Below are positions 10,055 through 19,206 of a DNA stretch of 41,808 bases, piece after piece. A model generated the notes under the pieces. It made no database searches. It was not told the DNA's origin and saw only the letters and a program-made list of their open reading frames with translations. Positions within the stretch are counted from its first letter, which is position 1. Every line of letters starts with the position of its first letter. The position numbers and the translations under genes are program-made. The stretch covers positions 1 through 41,808 of the forward strand of contig CAMNVW010000002.1 in NCBI GenBank assembly GCA_946563605.1, read 5' to 3'. This DNA comes from an uncultured Clostridia bacterium (GTDB taxonomy: Bacteria > Bacillota > Clostridia > Oscillospirales > Ruminococcaceae).

Positions 10055-10894
10055 TTATAACTCAACAGTTTTATGACGTGTTACATGGCAGTTAATGTTG
10101 ACTGCGACCGGCAGACCTGCAATATGGGTTGCCATCTTTTCAATGTTGACTGCCAGAGCGGTGGTTTTGCCGCCGACTCCCTGAGGACCGATGCCCAGTG
10201 CGTTGATCTTTTCAAGCATTTCTTCTTCCAGCTGTGCATAGAAAGGATCTGCATTGCGGACATTGGTATTTCTCATCAGCGCTTTTTTAGCAAGCAGAGC
10301 TGCTTTGTCAAAGGTACCGCCGATGCCGACACCGACAACGATTGGCGGGCATGGGTTCGGGCCTGCATCCTCTACTGCTTTCAGGATGAATGCCTTTACG
10401 CCTTCCAAACCGTCGGATGGTTTGAGCATTTTGATCTGGCTCATGTTTTCGCTTCCGAAGCCCTTTGGAGCAACTGTCAGCTTAAAGCCGTCGCCCGGAA
10501 CAATATCGTAATAAATCATAGCAGGGGTATTGTCAGTGGTATTGACTCTGTCCAGCGGATCTTTTACAACAGATTTACGCAGGCAGCCTTCGGTGTATCC
10601 CTGTCTGACGCCTTCATGAATTGCTTCTTCCAGATTGCCGACTACATGAACATCCTGACCCATCTCGATAAAGACGCAGGCCACGCCGGTATCCTGGCAA
10701 ACCGGAACATAGCTGTCCTCGGCGATCATGTAGTTTTCTCTGATGATACCCAAAATGTTTTTTGCGAGCGCCCAAGGTTCAGCCTGTTCGCTTGCAGTGA
10801 TCTTCTCCTTGATATCTTCAGGAAGATAGGAGTTTGCTTCCATGCAAAGACGTTTTACCTGAGCGGTAATGTCCTGTGCATTAATCTCTCTCAT
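10055..10894 (-). CDS. Class I fumarase/mesaconase alpha subunit
   Basis: FumA/TtdA-like: VPVCQDTGVACVFIEMGQDV, KGFGSENMSQIKMLKPSDG, PCPPIVVGVGIGGTFDKAALLAKKAL. Confidence 0.9.
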   Translation of the reverse strand: MREINAQDITAQVKRLCMEANSYLPEDIKEKITASEQAEPWALAKNILGIIRENYMIAEDSYVPVCQDTGVACVFIEMGQDVHVVGNLEEAIHEGVRQGYTEGCLRKSVVKDPLDRVNTTDNTPAMIYYDIVPGDGFKLTVAPKGFGSENMSQIKMLKPSDGLEGVKAFILKAVEDAGPNPCPPIVVGVGIGGTFDKAALLAKKALMRNTNVRNADPFYAQLEEEMLEKINALGIGPQGVGGKTTALAVNIEKMATHIAGLPVAVNINCHVTRHKTVEL

Positions 10895-11543
10895 CTTGGT
10901 TCCCTCCCTGTGGTTTGCTTTCTTTTTGAAATCTTTTCATCCGTAACAGCAGTTTCCCTGTTAAAAGCTTCGCCGCTGTTTTGAATCTTATTTGATAAAC
11001 GTCCGGTCGCTGTCCGAAAAACATTCCGGTCAGCTTTCCAAACGTGTATATCCTGTGTTTTTGCCTGGATTTTCACGGCATAAAGTTTCTTAGCTTCTAA
11101 TTTAGCACCAATAGATTTTGTTTGCAAGTTTTTACAACAAAAAAATTGTTTTTCCTGTTGAGCTTTGGCTATGCACAACCGATAAAAAATTTAAACATTT
11201 CCAGTTCTTTCTCTTCAAGTGGAACAAGCTCGCCGTTTCATTCACATCGTTTTTAAGCAATATCTCTAAAAAATGCAAGATTTTTTTGTGGCAATAACGG
11301 CATTTTTCGCAAATTACACCTATTGTGATTTATTCAATAATAATATACCATAAATTTCATATTTTTGAAACACTTTTTATTGATAAAATTTCATGACATT
11401 TCCTTACATTTATCAGTAAAGTTTCCTTTTTATCTGCGGAAATGGAAAATCCTCCCTTTCCCTATGGTGCAGCCGGTCTGGCTATGATATAATAGGGGTT
11501 AATTTTAAAAAGTTGTGTGATTCTTTAGAAAGGAAGTTTTACG

Positions 11544-12308
11544 ATGTCCGACCTTCGCAAAAATATTGAGCTTTACCTGGAGGACCGCATCCTGCTGTAC
11601 TGCCAGGAGAATATGATCCCCCCGCTGTGGGAAACCCCCATTATCAAATATGCCGACGCGCATGACCCACGCTTTTCCGATTTAAAAGAAATCGTCACTC
11701 CAAAGCACCTTCTGCCGCAGGATATTCTGCCAAACGCAAAAACGGTGCTTTCCTATTTTCTGCCGTTCCAGAAGATGGTCGCGCTGAGCAATCTGGAACC
11801 TGGTGCCTGCTCCGAGCTTTGGGCAAGCGCCTACAACATCACCAACCTGATGGCGGCAAAACTCAACGACGATCTTGCCGATTTTATCTCCCTGCAAGGC
11901 TATGAAGCGGCTGTTCCGCAGAACATCGGCATGATGGGCTCCGATTCGCCTGAGCACATCCGCAGCCGGTGGTCGCAGCGCCATGTCGCTTTCCTTGCCG
12001 GTCACGGCACCTTCGGCATCAACAATATGCTCATCTCGGACTGCGGCTGCGTCGGCAGGTATTATTCCATCGTCACCACGCTGCCGTTCGGCGCCGACCC
12101 TTCTCCCGTACAGGAACGCTGTCTTTATAAACGGAACGGCAGCTGCGGACTTTGTGTAAAACACTGCGAAGCCGGTGCGCTGACCGCCGAAGGCTTCAAC
12201 CGTACCATCTGTATGGAAACCTGCGCCAAAAATGAAGCGCAGTTCGGTGCAGATGTCTGCGGCAAGTGCGTGGTCGGTCTGCCCTGTTCCTTTGCGGTGC
12301 CAAAGTAA
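11544..12308 (+). CDS. Epoxyqueuosine-reductase-like 4Fe-4S protein
   Basis: AGHGTFGINNMLISDCGCVGRYYSIVTTLP and CGLCVKHCEAGAL; short QueG-like protein. Confidence 0.65.
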   Translation: MSDLRKNIELYLEDRILLYCQENMIPPLWETPIIKYADAHDPRFSDLKEIVTPKHLLPQDILPNAKTVLSYFLPFQKMVALSNLEPGACSELWASAYNITNLMAAKLNDDLADFISLQGYEAAVPQNIGMMGSDSPEHIRSRWSQRHVAFLAGHGTFGINNMLISDCGCVGRYYSIVTTLPFGADPSPVQERCLYKRNGSCGLCVKHCEAGALTAEGFNRTICMETCAKNEAQFGADVCGKCVVGLPCSFAVPK

Positions 12309-12315
12309 GAGTCGG

Positions 12316-13203
12316 TTAATCACCGATCTGCAAATATTTGAAGCCTTCCCCATGCACCTCGTTTGATTCCAGAACCACCATAAAGGAGGCAGGGTCTGCC
12401 GCTTTGACTGCCTGCTGTACCTGATACATCTGCTTATCGCTGCAAGCGCACATGACGACCTGTTTATCTTCTTTGCTGTATCCGCCTGCCGCTTTGAGCA
12501 GGGTGGATCCACGGTGGCAGGTATCTTCGATGGTCTGGGAAATCTTCTCGCCATCGCTTGTTACAATGAGGGTCAGCTTGCCGGCGTTCGCACCGTACAT
12601 GACCTTGTCAATGACCACTGAAAAAATGAAGCTGACAATCATGCCGTAAATGATGCCGTCCATGTCCTGCATCAGCGCGCCGCCGGTCAGCACAATGATA
12701 AAATCGCTCAGGAAAATGATCTGACCCAGCGGAATATGCGGACGTACCGCCTTGACCGCCATCACCACAAAATCCGCACCGCCGGTGGAGGAGTTCTGCA
12801 TATAAATCAGCGCATAACCGATGCCCATGATGACGCCGGTGCACAGCGCCGCAAGCATCCTGTCACCGCTGTACGCAGGCAGCAATGGACCAACATAGTC
12901 GATGCAAAACGACGACACAATCATACTGCGCACCGAACGCAGGAAAAATCCTTTGCCGAGCAGCTTGTAACACAAAAATGCCAGCGGAATGTTGAGCAGC
13001 AAAATCGTCGCACCGATTTGCAGTCCGAACAGGCGGTTGATAATCAGCGCCACGCCGGAAAATCCCGTCAGCGGAAACGATGCGTTGATTGCAAAGCAGT
13101 CGATGGCAACCGCCACCAAAAAGCCGCCCAGCGTTTCTATCAAAAAGGAAACCCCCTGTTTTCCCCATTTTTCTTTTGCCGATAATTCTGACATTTTGCT
13201 CAT
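12316..13203 (-). CDS. YitT family (DUF161/DUF2179) membrane protein
   Basis: YitT topology with NSSTGGADFVVMAVK and C-terminal SDGEKISQTIEDTCHRGSTLLKAAGGYSKEDKQVVMCA. Confidence 0.88.
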   Translation of the reverse strand: MSKMSELSAKEKWGKQGVSFLIETLGGFLVAVAIDCFAINASFPLTGFSGVALIINRLFGLQIGATILLLNIPLAFLCYKLLGKGFFLRSVRSMIVSSFCIDYVGPLLPAYSGDRMLAALCTGVIMGIGYALIYMQNSSTGGADFVVMAVKAVRPHIPLGQIIFLSDFIIVLTGGALMQDMDGIIYGMIVSFIFSVVIDKVMYGANAGKLTLIVTSDGEKISQTIEDTCHRGSTLLKAAGGYSKEDKQVVMCACSDKQMYQVQQAVKAADPASFMVVLESNEVHGEGFKYLQIGD

Positions 13204-13231
13204 CCTTTCCTGTTTTTACTTTCAAAACGAA

Positions 13232-13277
13232 AAAAGAGCGTTTGCAGATCTGCCATATGATCCGCAAACGCTCTTTT
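13232..13277 (-). promoter_or_regulatory. Leader hairpin with U-run immediately after the predicted yitT transcription start
   Basis: 14-bp perfect stem AAAAGAGCGTTTGC (13232-13245)/GCAAACGCTCTTTT (13264-13277), followed on the minus strand by a T-run. Confidence 0.7.
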
Positions 13278-13285
13278 CTGCTTTC

Positions 13286-13314
13286 AATATATCACACAAT
13301 TTTTAAAAAGTCAA
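13286..13314 (-). promoter_or_regulatory. Sigma-70/A-type promoter of the yitT gene
   Basis: Minus strand TTGACT - 17 nt - TATATT. Confidence 0.7.
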
Positions 13315-13451
13315 ACGATGTATTTTTATTCGTTTTCACTAAAAAATATCCTTTTTTTGAATTTTACAAATACCCTTGTATTCCTTTCTTTCCCATGCTA
13401 TGATAATTTTATGGGGTTTCCAAAAGCTTTTGTGAAATGAGGTGTCCTTTT

Positions 13452-14066
13452 ATGAAGCGGATTTTTGCTCTTGTGTGTATCCTCACCGTTTGCCTGACCG
13501 CCTTTTCTTCCTGCAAGACAAACGGCAGCCAAACAGCAAACTATCTCAAACCGGTCAAACTCACCGAATCCGAGCAGCAGCTGCTGACCCTTACCCATCC
13601 GGCTGAGCCTCTCCTCTTGGACTACTGTGTAGAAGATGCTGTGTCTTTGTCGATCGACACCTTTTCCCTGCAAAACGGTCAGTGGGTCAAGGAAAACCAA
13701 GTCCTTGCTCTGGCTCAGGATGACACCGCAAAGCCGATGTCCGGCAGGCTTGCTCTAAACTATACTGCATGGGGTGACAGCTTCGGTCTGGACACGATTG
13801 CGGTGCAGGACACCACAGGAAGTGTGATTCGCTCTGGAGAGCTTTCCAAAAAAAATGCCTATGAATTTCGCGCTTCCAGCGTAAGCCGAAAGGAAACCGC
13901 TGTTGTCCTCAACGAGCCGGTCTGCCTTCTGCTTTTCTGCGCCGACAAACCTGAAACGATCAACAATGGCAAGATCCCCACCGACCCCTTCCACCATCCA
14001 GAGGTCTTTACAAGCGAATATGTGCAGATCGTTGCCATCACCTTTTCGGACAGCCCTCTTTCCTAA
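13452..14066 (+). CDS. Putative lipoprotein of unknown function
   Basis: MKRIFALVCILTVCLTAFSSCK signal peptide with lipobox-like LTAFSSC. Confidence 0.6.
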   Translation: MKRIFALVCILTVCLTAFSSCKTNGSQTANYLKPVKLTESEQQLLTLTHPAEPLLLDYCVEDAVSLSIDTFSLQNGQWVKENQVLALAQDDTAKPMSGRLALNYTAWGDSFGLDTIAVQDTTGSVIRSGELSKKNAYEFRASSVSRKETAVVLNEPVCLLLFCADKPETINNGKIPTDPFHHPEVFTSEYVQIVAITFSDSPLS

Positions 14067-14113
14067 TAATTGTATATTTTTTCCGTCCAGCAAAGTGCTT
14101 GCAGGAGTAAACT

Positions 14114-15025
14114 GTGCCTACCACCTTTACCATGATTCAAAATAAAGTATATCAATTCGATTTCGATTACAAAAATACCGATTTTCGCCGCAGACAGCTC
14201 AATGAAATGACCCAGCAAACCTTTGATTTTTCCTTTGAAAGCTGGTATCAGGGCGGCTGTTGGGAGGATTGCTGCGTCCCTTATTCCCTGTTCGACGGCG
14301 AACGCATGGTTTCTCACGTCACCGCCAGCACCATCCCATTTTCGCTGGACGGCAGACTTTACCGCACGCTTCAATTAGGAACGGTCATGACCGACCCCGA
14401 TTACCGCAGCCACGGTTTGAGCCGCTGGCTGATTGAAAAGGTTCTTGCCGATTATCAAAACCGTGTGGATTTTGTTTTCCTGTTCGCAAACGACAGCGTG
14501 CTCGATTTTTACCCGAAGTTCGGTTTTCACAAGGTCAGCGAATATTCTGCCGAGCTGCAAAATATCGAAAGGCAGAACAACTTGACCGTCCAGCGGCTGG
14601 ATCCGCTGCTGCCGGATCATCGGGAGATTTTGTACCGCACCGCACAGCAGAATGTGCCGCAGTATCGTCTTTGTCCTCTCGAAAACCAGTCCCTTGTCAT
14701 GCTGTACTGCGGCTATTCCGACCTGAATTTCTTGTCGGACAAGCTCTACTATCTGCCACAGATGGATGCCGTGGCTGTTGCTTCTTTTGAAGGCGGTGTG
14801 ATGACCTTGCACGACGTCCTTTCTCCAAACAAGGTCGATCTCATCCAGCTTGCCGGCGCACTCATGCAGTCCGACACCAAAAAGTGTGTCCTTGGCTTTA
14901 TCCCCGAGCAAAGCGAAAATGTGATTATCACGCCATTTCACGAGCCGGACACCACCTTGTTTGTCAAAGGGACGAATCTGTTTGATAAGCATCCTCTTCG
15001 TGTGCCGATTACTGCACACACCTAA
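14114..15025 (+). CDS. GNAT family N-acetyltransferase (Eis-like)
   Basis: LQLGTVMTDPDYRSHGLSRWLIEKVL (motif A) and FVFLFANDSVLDFYPKFGFHKV. Confidence 0.8.
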   Translation: MPTTFTMIQNKVYQFDFDYKNTDFRRRQLNEMTQQTFDFSFESWYQGGCWEDCCVPYSLFDGERMVSHVTASTIPFSLDGRLYRTLQLGTVMTDPDYRSHGLSRWLIEKVLADYQNRVDFVFLFANDSVLDFYPKFGFHKVSEYSAELQNIERQNNLTVQRLDPLLPDHREILYRTAQQNVPQYRLCPLENQSLVMLYCGYSDLNFLSDKLYYLPQMDAVAVASFEGGVMTLHDVLSPNKVDLIQLAGALMQSDTKKCVLGFIPEQSENVIITPFHEPDTTLFVKGTNLFDKHPLRVPITAHT

Positions 15026-15079
15026 TTCCCTGCATCTCGATATGAAAAACGTTTTCATCTGTAAATGGAGGTAAACATC

Positions 15080-15664
15080 GTGACTGAAAAGGACAAACAG
15101 GCAAAAGGAATTTTATATGACCCAGGCGACCCAGAGCTTTGTCTGGATCGCCGTCGCTGCAAAGACCTGTGCTTTGCTTACAACCAACTTCCACCTTCCC
15201 ACAGGGAAGATCGCCGGAAACTGCTGAAGCAGCTGCTTGGAAAAACCGGCGAGCGGCTGCACATTGAACCGACTTTCTGGTGCGATTATGGTTACAACAT
15301 TTCGGTGGGAGAAAATTTCTATATGAACCACAACTGCGTGATTCTGGACTGTGCCGCTGTCACCTTCGGCGACCATGTTTTGATTGCACCAAACTGCGGC
15401 TTCTATACTGCCGGACATCCCCTTGACCCTGAACAGCGCAATCAGGGGTTGGAGTATGCCTACCCTATCACCGTCGGTAACAACGTCTGGATCGGCGGAA
15501 GCTGCGTTATTCTGCCTGGTGTGAAAATTGGGGATAACTGCATCATCGGCGCAGGCAGCGTTGTGACCAAGGACATTCCCGCCGACTGTGTCGCCGTAGG
15601 GAATCCCTGCCGCGTGCTGCGCAAAATCACTGCGGCGGACCGCGACAAATACCGCTCCATTTGA
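15080..15664 (+). CDS. Sugar O-acetyltransferase (maltose/galactoside O-acetyltransferase family)
   Basis: LbH hexapeptide repeats; NISVGENFYMNHNCVILDCAAVTFGDHVLIAPN, GNNVWIGGSCVILPGVKIGDNCIIGAGSVVTKDIP; GTG start preceded by GGAGG. Confidence 0.92.
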   Translation: MTEKDKQAKGILYDPGDPELCLDRRRCKDLCFAYNQLPPSHREDRRKLLKQLLGKTGERLHIEPTFWCDYGYNISVGENFYMNHNCVILDCAAVTFGDHVLIAPNCGFYTAGHPLDPEQRNQGLEYAYPITVGNNVWIGGSCVILPGVKIGDNCIIGAGSVVTKDIPADCVAVGNPCRVLRKITAADRDKYRSI

Positions 15665-15750
15665 TTTCCTGCAAAGGCGCGCCTCTTAAAAATTTTTAGA
15701 CAAATAAAAACAGACCATCTTAGCAGAGATTTGCAGGACGGCAAAATAGT

Positions 15751-15781
15751 AAAAGGCGTGACCATGAAGGTCACGCCTTTT
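15751..15781. terminator. Bidirectional intrinsic terminator
   Basis: AAAAGGCGTGACC-ATGAA-GGTCACGCCTTTT. Confidence 0.8.
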
Positions 15782-15843
15782 GTGTTAAGAGGATAGCCGC
15801 AGCCTCTTGTATCGGTTCGGCAAGCTGAAAGTTTTCTGAACCC

Positions 15844-16194
15844 TTAGTCTATTATTATCGACTTCTTCTTTCCGTTTTTCTTTTTCGGATACTGTCTGAT
15901 GCGGGTGACAAAATCAAGGTTGATAACTTCCCGTTCGCCGGACGCTTTCTCAATGATCATGCCGCCGTCATCAATTTCTTTGATAACACCCTCTATACTT
16001 CCGCTGCTTGAAGTAATCGTGTAAATAATACATTCTTCACCGATAAACTGCATCGCAAGTTTTTTCATATCCGCTTTCTCCTTATCTTGTTTTCTGCGTT
16101 TTTGTATTTGCCGCACAACTGCCGCTGTTTGCTGCTCTTTTTCAATACAGCAAAAGATAATCAGAATAACGACAATCCACCAATAATTTGACAT
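15844..16194 (-). CDS. Small membrane-anchored protein with C-terminal Sm-like/beta domain (unknown)
   Basis: MSNYWWIVVILIIFCCI TM, then QFIGEECIIYTITSSSGSIEGVIKEIDDGGMIIEKASGEREVINLDFVTRIRQYP; GGGGG RBS upstream of ATG. Confidence 0.6.
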   Translation of the reverse strand: MSNYWWIVVILIIFCCIEKEQQTAAVVRQIQKRRKQDKEKADMKKLAMQFIGEECIIYTITSSSGSIEGVIKEIDDGGMIIEKASGEREVINLDFVTRIRQYPKKKNGKKKSIIID

Positions 16195-16217
16195 TGCCTG
16201 TCCCCCTGTGTTTTCGC

Positions 16218-16388
16218 TCACTTATGCTTTTCTTTGCATCGCACAAGCAATGCAATAAGCAATTCAGCCATTCCGCACAGCAGCCATACCACTCCAATGG
16301 CTGTATTTTGAATCCATAGAAACCATATCAGAGACACGAAAAGCCAAACGACTGCTAAAATCAAGCAGCCTTTATCACTTATCTTCAT
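16218..16388 (-). CDS. Small (56 aa) two-TM membrane protein, not in supplied ORF track
   Basis: Minus-strand reading MKISDKGCLILAVVWLFVSLIWFLWIQNTAIGVVWLLCGMAELLIALLVRCKEKHK*, directly upstream of the 15844..16194 gene. Confidence 0.55.
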   Translation of the reverse strand: MKISDKGCLILAVVWLFVSLIWFLWIQNTAIGVVWLLCGMAELLIALLVRCKEKHK

Positions 16389-16427
16389 TTTGACCTCCGT
16401 TCGGCTGCATCACTGCCCCATACAAAA

Positions 16428-16459
16428 ACAGACACGGCAATGAAAACTGCCGTGTCTGT
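16428..16459 (-). terminator. Intrinsic terminator after aldo/keto reductase gene
   Basis: ACAGACACGGCA-N8-TGCCGTGTCTGT followed by TTTTTG on the minus strand. Confidence 0.75.
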
Positions 16460-16526
16460 TGTCTGTCTTATAAACACCGCACTTTTCGACGGTCTGTTTT
16501 TATTTCTTAGGAAATGGAAAGTGCTT

Positions 16527-17681
16527 CTACTGCTGTTCCGCCGCTTCCAGCTCTGCTTTCTTTTCCTGATACAGGCTGTGAATCATCGCCAGCTTGTCTG
16601 GGATTGCAATGCTCTGCGGACAATGGCTTGCACAAGCCATACAACGGACGCAATGCTCTGCGCCATTGCCGTTCTTCATGATTTCCTCGTAATCATTGAC
16701 AAAGGATTTTTCTCTGCCGAAGATTTTCAGGCGGGAATAAGCTGCGAAGATTTCAGGAATATCCACACCCATCGGGCAATCCATGCAGTAGCGGCAGCCG
16801 GTGCATGGGATATCGTTCACCTTGCGGATGGATTCTACTACCTGTGCAACCGCTGCAAGCTCCTGCTCGTTCATCGGCTCAAAGTTTGTGAGCAGCGATA
16901 CGTTGTCCTCCAGCTGTGCCATATCGCTCATACCGCTGAGCACCACGGCAACCTGTGGCAGGGAGCTGACCCAGCGAATCGCCCAGCTTGCAATCGAACG
17001 GTTTGGTTCAAGGTCGAGGAACGGTTTTGCGCGCTCTTCGTCCAAGGTCGCAAGATAGCCGCCTCTGACAGGTTCCATAACCATACAAGGAATATTGCGT
17101 TTTTCAAGCTCTCTGTACAGCTGTTCCGCACCCTGGTTCTGCCAGTCCAGATAGTTCAGCTGGATCTGCGCAAACTCCCAGTCATACTCATCCAAAATCT
17201 GCTTAAAGACAGGGTAGGTGTCATGGAAAGAGAATCCCAAGTGTTTAATCTTGCCCTGACGTTTCATCTCCTGCAAAAATTCTATGCAGTGAAATTCCTT
17301 CGCCTTTTTGTAGTTGTCTTTATTCAGGCTGTGTACCAGATAAAAATCAATGTAATCGGTTTTCAGGGTCTTCAGCTGGCGTTCAAACAGGTCTTTCATC
17401 TCCTGCTCGCTGTTGCAGACCCAAATGCTCATCTTATCTGCGAGATAATAGGTGCTGCGGTCGTAAATCTCAAACGCTTTGCCGAAAATCTTTTCGGATT
17501 CGCCCTTGTGATACACTACCGCTGTATCAAAATAGTTGACACCCATTTCGTAAGCTTTTCTCAAAAGTTTTACTGCTTCGTCAACGTCTACCTCGTCGCC
17601 ATTTTTCGGAAAGCGCATACCGCCGTAAGCCAGACGGGAAATTTCTTCTCCGAGCTGTGGAATCATTCTGCGGTCGATCAT
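16527..17681 (-). CDS. Aldo/keto reductase with C-terminal 2x[4Fe-4S] ferredoxin region
   Basis: RRMIPQLGEEISRLAYGGMRFP, FDTAVVYHKGESE; CTGCRYCMDCPMGVDIP and CVRCMACASHCPQSIAIP. Confidence 0.92.
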   Translation of the reverse strand: MIDRRMIPQLGEEISRLAYGGMRFPKNGDEVDVDEAVKLLRKAYEMGVNYFDTAVVYHKGESEKIFGKAFEIYDRSTYYLADKMSIWVCNSEQEMKDLFERQLKTLKTDYIDFYLVHSLNKDNYKKAKEFHCIEFLQEMKRQGKIKHLGFSFHDTYPVFKQILDEYDWEFAQIQLNYLDWQNQGAEQLYRELEKRNIPCMVMEPVRGGYLATLDEERAKPFLDLEPNRSIASWAIRWVSSLPQVAVVLSGMSDMAQLEDNVSLLTNFEPMNEQELAAVAQVVESIRKVNDIPCTGCRYCMDCPMGVDIPEIFAAYSRLKIFGREKSFVNDYEEIMKNGNGAEHCVRCMACASHCPQSIAIPDKLAMIHSLYQEKKAELEAAEQQ

Positions 17682-17941
17682 TTCTAATCCTCTCCTTTAT
17701 TGTTCTGACATTTTGCTCACCAATATTGTGTTGTACATCTTTATCCTAGCACAACTGCTCTGGCTGCACAATGCCTTTTTTCTAAAATCAAGTGTAAAGA
17801 ATATGAACATTTCAAGAATTTGACCGATTTCCTATATGGGAAAAGCCCGAAAAGATTGACCTTTTCTGACGGTTGGTTTAAAATAAAATGGTATTGGTCT
17901 GTCCAAGGAAAAGTATTGTTTTAGAAAGGTAGTGTCCCTTT

Positions 17942-18592
17942 ATGATAAAAATTTCTCCATCCATTCTTTCCGCAGATTTCTCCGACCTCGGTGCCGAAGC
18001 GCGCAAAATGCAGCAGGCAGGCGCGCCATGGCTTCACATCGACGTCATGGATGGTCACTTTGTCCCGAATATTTCGTTCGGCGCACCGGTCATGAAATGT
18101 ATCCGCAAGGATTTTGACGGCGTGTTCGACGTTCATCTGATGATCAGCGAGCCTCTGCGTTATATCGACAACTTTGTCAAAGCCGGCGCGGATATGATCA
18201 CCTTCCATCTGGAATCGGACAGCGACGCCAACGCCACCATCGATGCAATCCGTGCAAAGGGCGTCAAGGTCGGCATCTCTGTCAAACCAAAAACCCCTGC
18301 TGAAGCAGTCAAACCTTACCTCGACAAGGTGGACATGGTGCTGGTCATGACCGTTGAACCAGGCTTTGGCGGTCAGCGCTTTATGGCAGATATGATGCCG
18401 AAGGTCAGCCAGATCCGTGAGTGGATCAACGAAAGCGGCCGTGAGATCGACCTGCAGGTGGACGGCGGCGTCAACGCAGATACTGCAAAAGTGTGCATTG
18501 AAGCTGGCGCGAATGTTCTGGTTGCAGGCTCTTACTTGTTCTCCAAGGACGACTACGCCGCAGCAATCAAAACCCTGCTGCCAAACGACTAA
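17942..18592 (+). CDS. rpe: Ribulose-phosphate 3-epimerase
   Basis: KISPSILSADFSDLG, HIDVMDGHFVPNISFG, VMTVEPGFGGQRFM. Confidence 0.97.
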   Translation: MIKISPSILSADFSDLGAEARKMQQAGAPWLHIDVMDGHFVPNISFGAPVMKCIRKDFDGVFDVHLMISEPLRYIDNFVKAGADMITFHLESDSDANATIDAIRAKGVKVGISVKPKTPAEAVKPYLDKVDMVLVMTVEPGFGGQRFMADMMPKVSQIREWINESGREIDLQVDGGVNADTAKVCIEAGANVLVAGSYLFSKDDYAAAIKTLLPND

Positions 18593-19146
18593 TATTTAAA
18601 ATATTGTTCCAGCGTCTGTGCGGCGGTATCCTGAATGAGGCACTCTGCGTGCTCCTTGAGGATGCCGTCCGCAAGCGCGTCGTGCTGCGCCTTGCCGCCG
18701 TATTCGAGCAGCATCCCTTTCACCAGCGCACAGTCTTCTTTCAAGGGCGACAGTGACAGATAATATTTTTTCTCCCATTTATACAGGCTGTTTTTTCCCA
18801 GTCTGTTGCCAAAGCCGCGGTGCAGATGGATGCCGCTTTGAATCATTTCCTCGCTGCTGTCAAAACAGTAAACCTGTACAAGCTGCTGCGTCTGTGTTTC
18901 TTCGCCGTCTACTCGGGTCAAGGTGAACACCGCACCTTCCTGCGCGTCGGAAACCTCAATGAGAAAATCGCTGCCGGTCAGACACAGTCCCGTTTCCTTT
19001 GCCGCCCTCTGCAATAGACGGCACAAAATTTTGTGCGTCAGCGGGTCGGTACAATCCATCTGCTGCGGACAAAGCTCCAAGGCGGAGAGTTCCCCCTGGC
19101 TGAGGATAATTTCCACCGCGTTTTTGCCCGTTTTTTTAAATTTCAT
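18589..19146 (-). CDS. MecA-like adaptor protein
   Basis: KFKKTGKNAVEIILSQGELSAL..., LIEVSDAQEGAVFTLTR, Glu-rich linker, FDSSEEMI and KYYLSLSP as in MecA; 4-bp convergent overlap with rpe. Confidence 0.65.
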   Translation of the reverse strand: MKFKKTGKNAVEIILSQGELSALELCPQQMDCTDPLTHKILCRLLQRAAKETGLCLTGSDFLIEVSDAQEGAVFTLTRVDGEETQTQQLVQVYCFDSSEEMIQSGIHLHRGFGNRLGKNSLYKWEKKYYLSLSPLKEDCALVKGMLLEYGGKAQHDALADGILKEHAECLIQDTAAQTLEQYFKY

Positions 19147-19206
19147 CTTTGCATCCACCCTTTCCTGTGAATTTTGATTCCGATACTGAAAGGAGTTTTT
19201 TCCCGA

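Noticed and set aside
10891-11178. 95-aa minus-strand ORF in the glutamate operon leader
   Set aside because: Overlaps the fumarase-alpha start, with no convincing RBS or family; more likely 5' UTR.
10895-11543. Possible cobalamin riboswitch upstream of the B12-dependent operon
   Set aside because: I looked for the B12-box (AGYCMGGAGACCTGCC-like) and GCCACTG elements on the minus strand and did not find them; the region is simply A/T-rich.
12863-13267. 134-aa minus-strand ORF overlapping the yitT leader and gene
   Set aside because: Different frame from the clear YitT protein, and its start would lie inside the leader hairpin.
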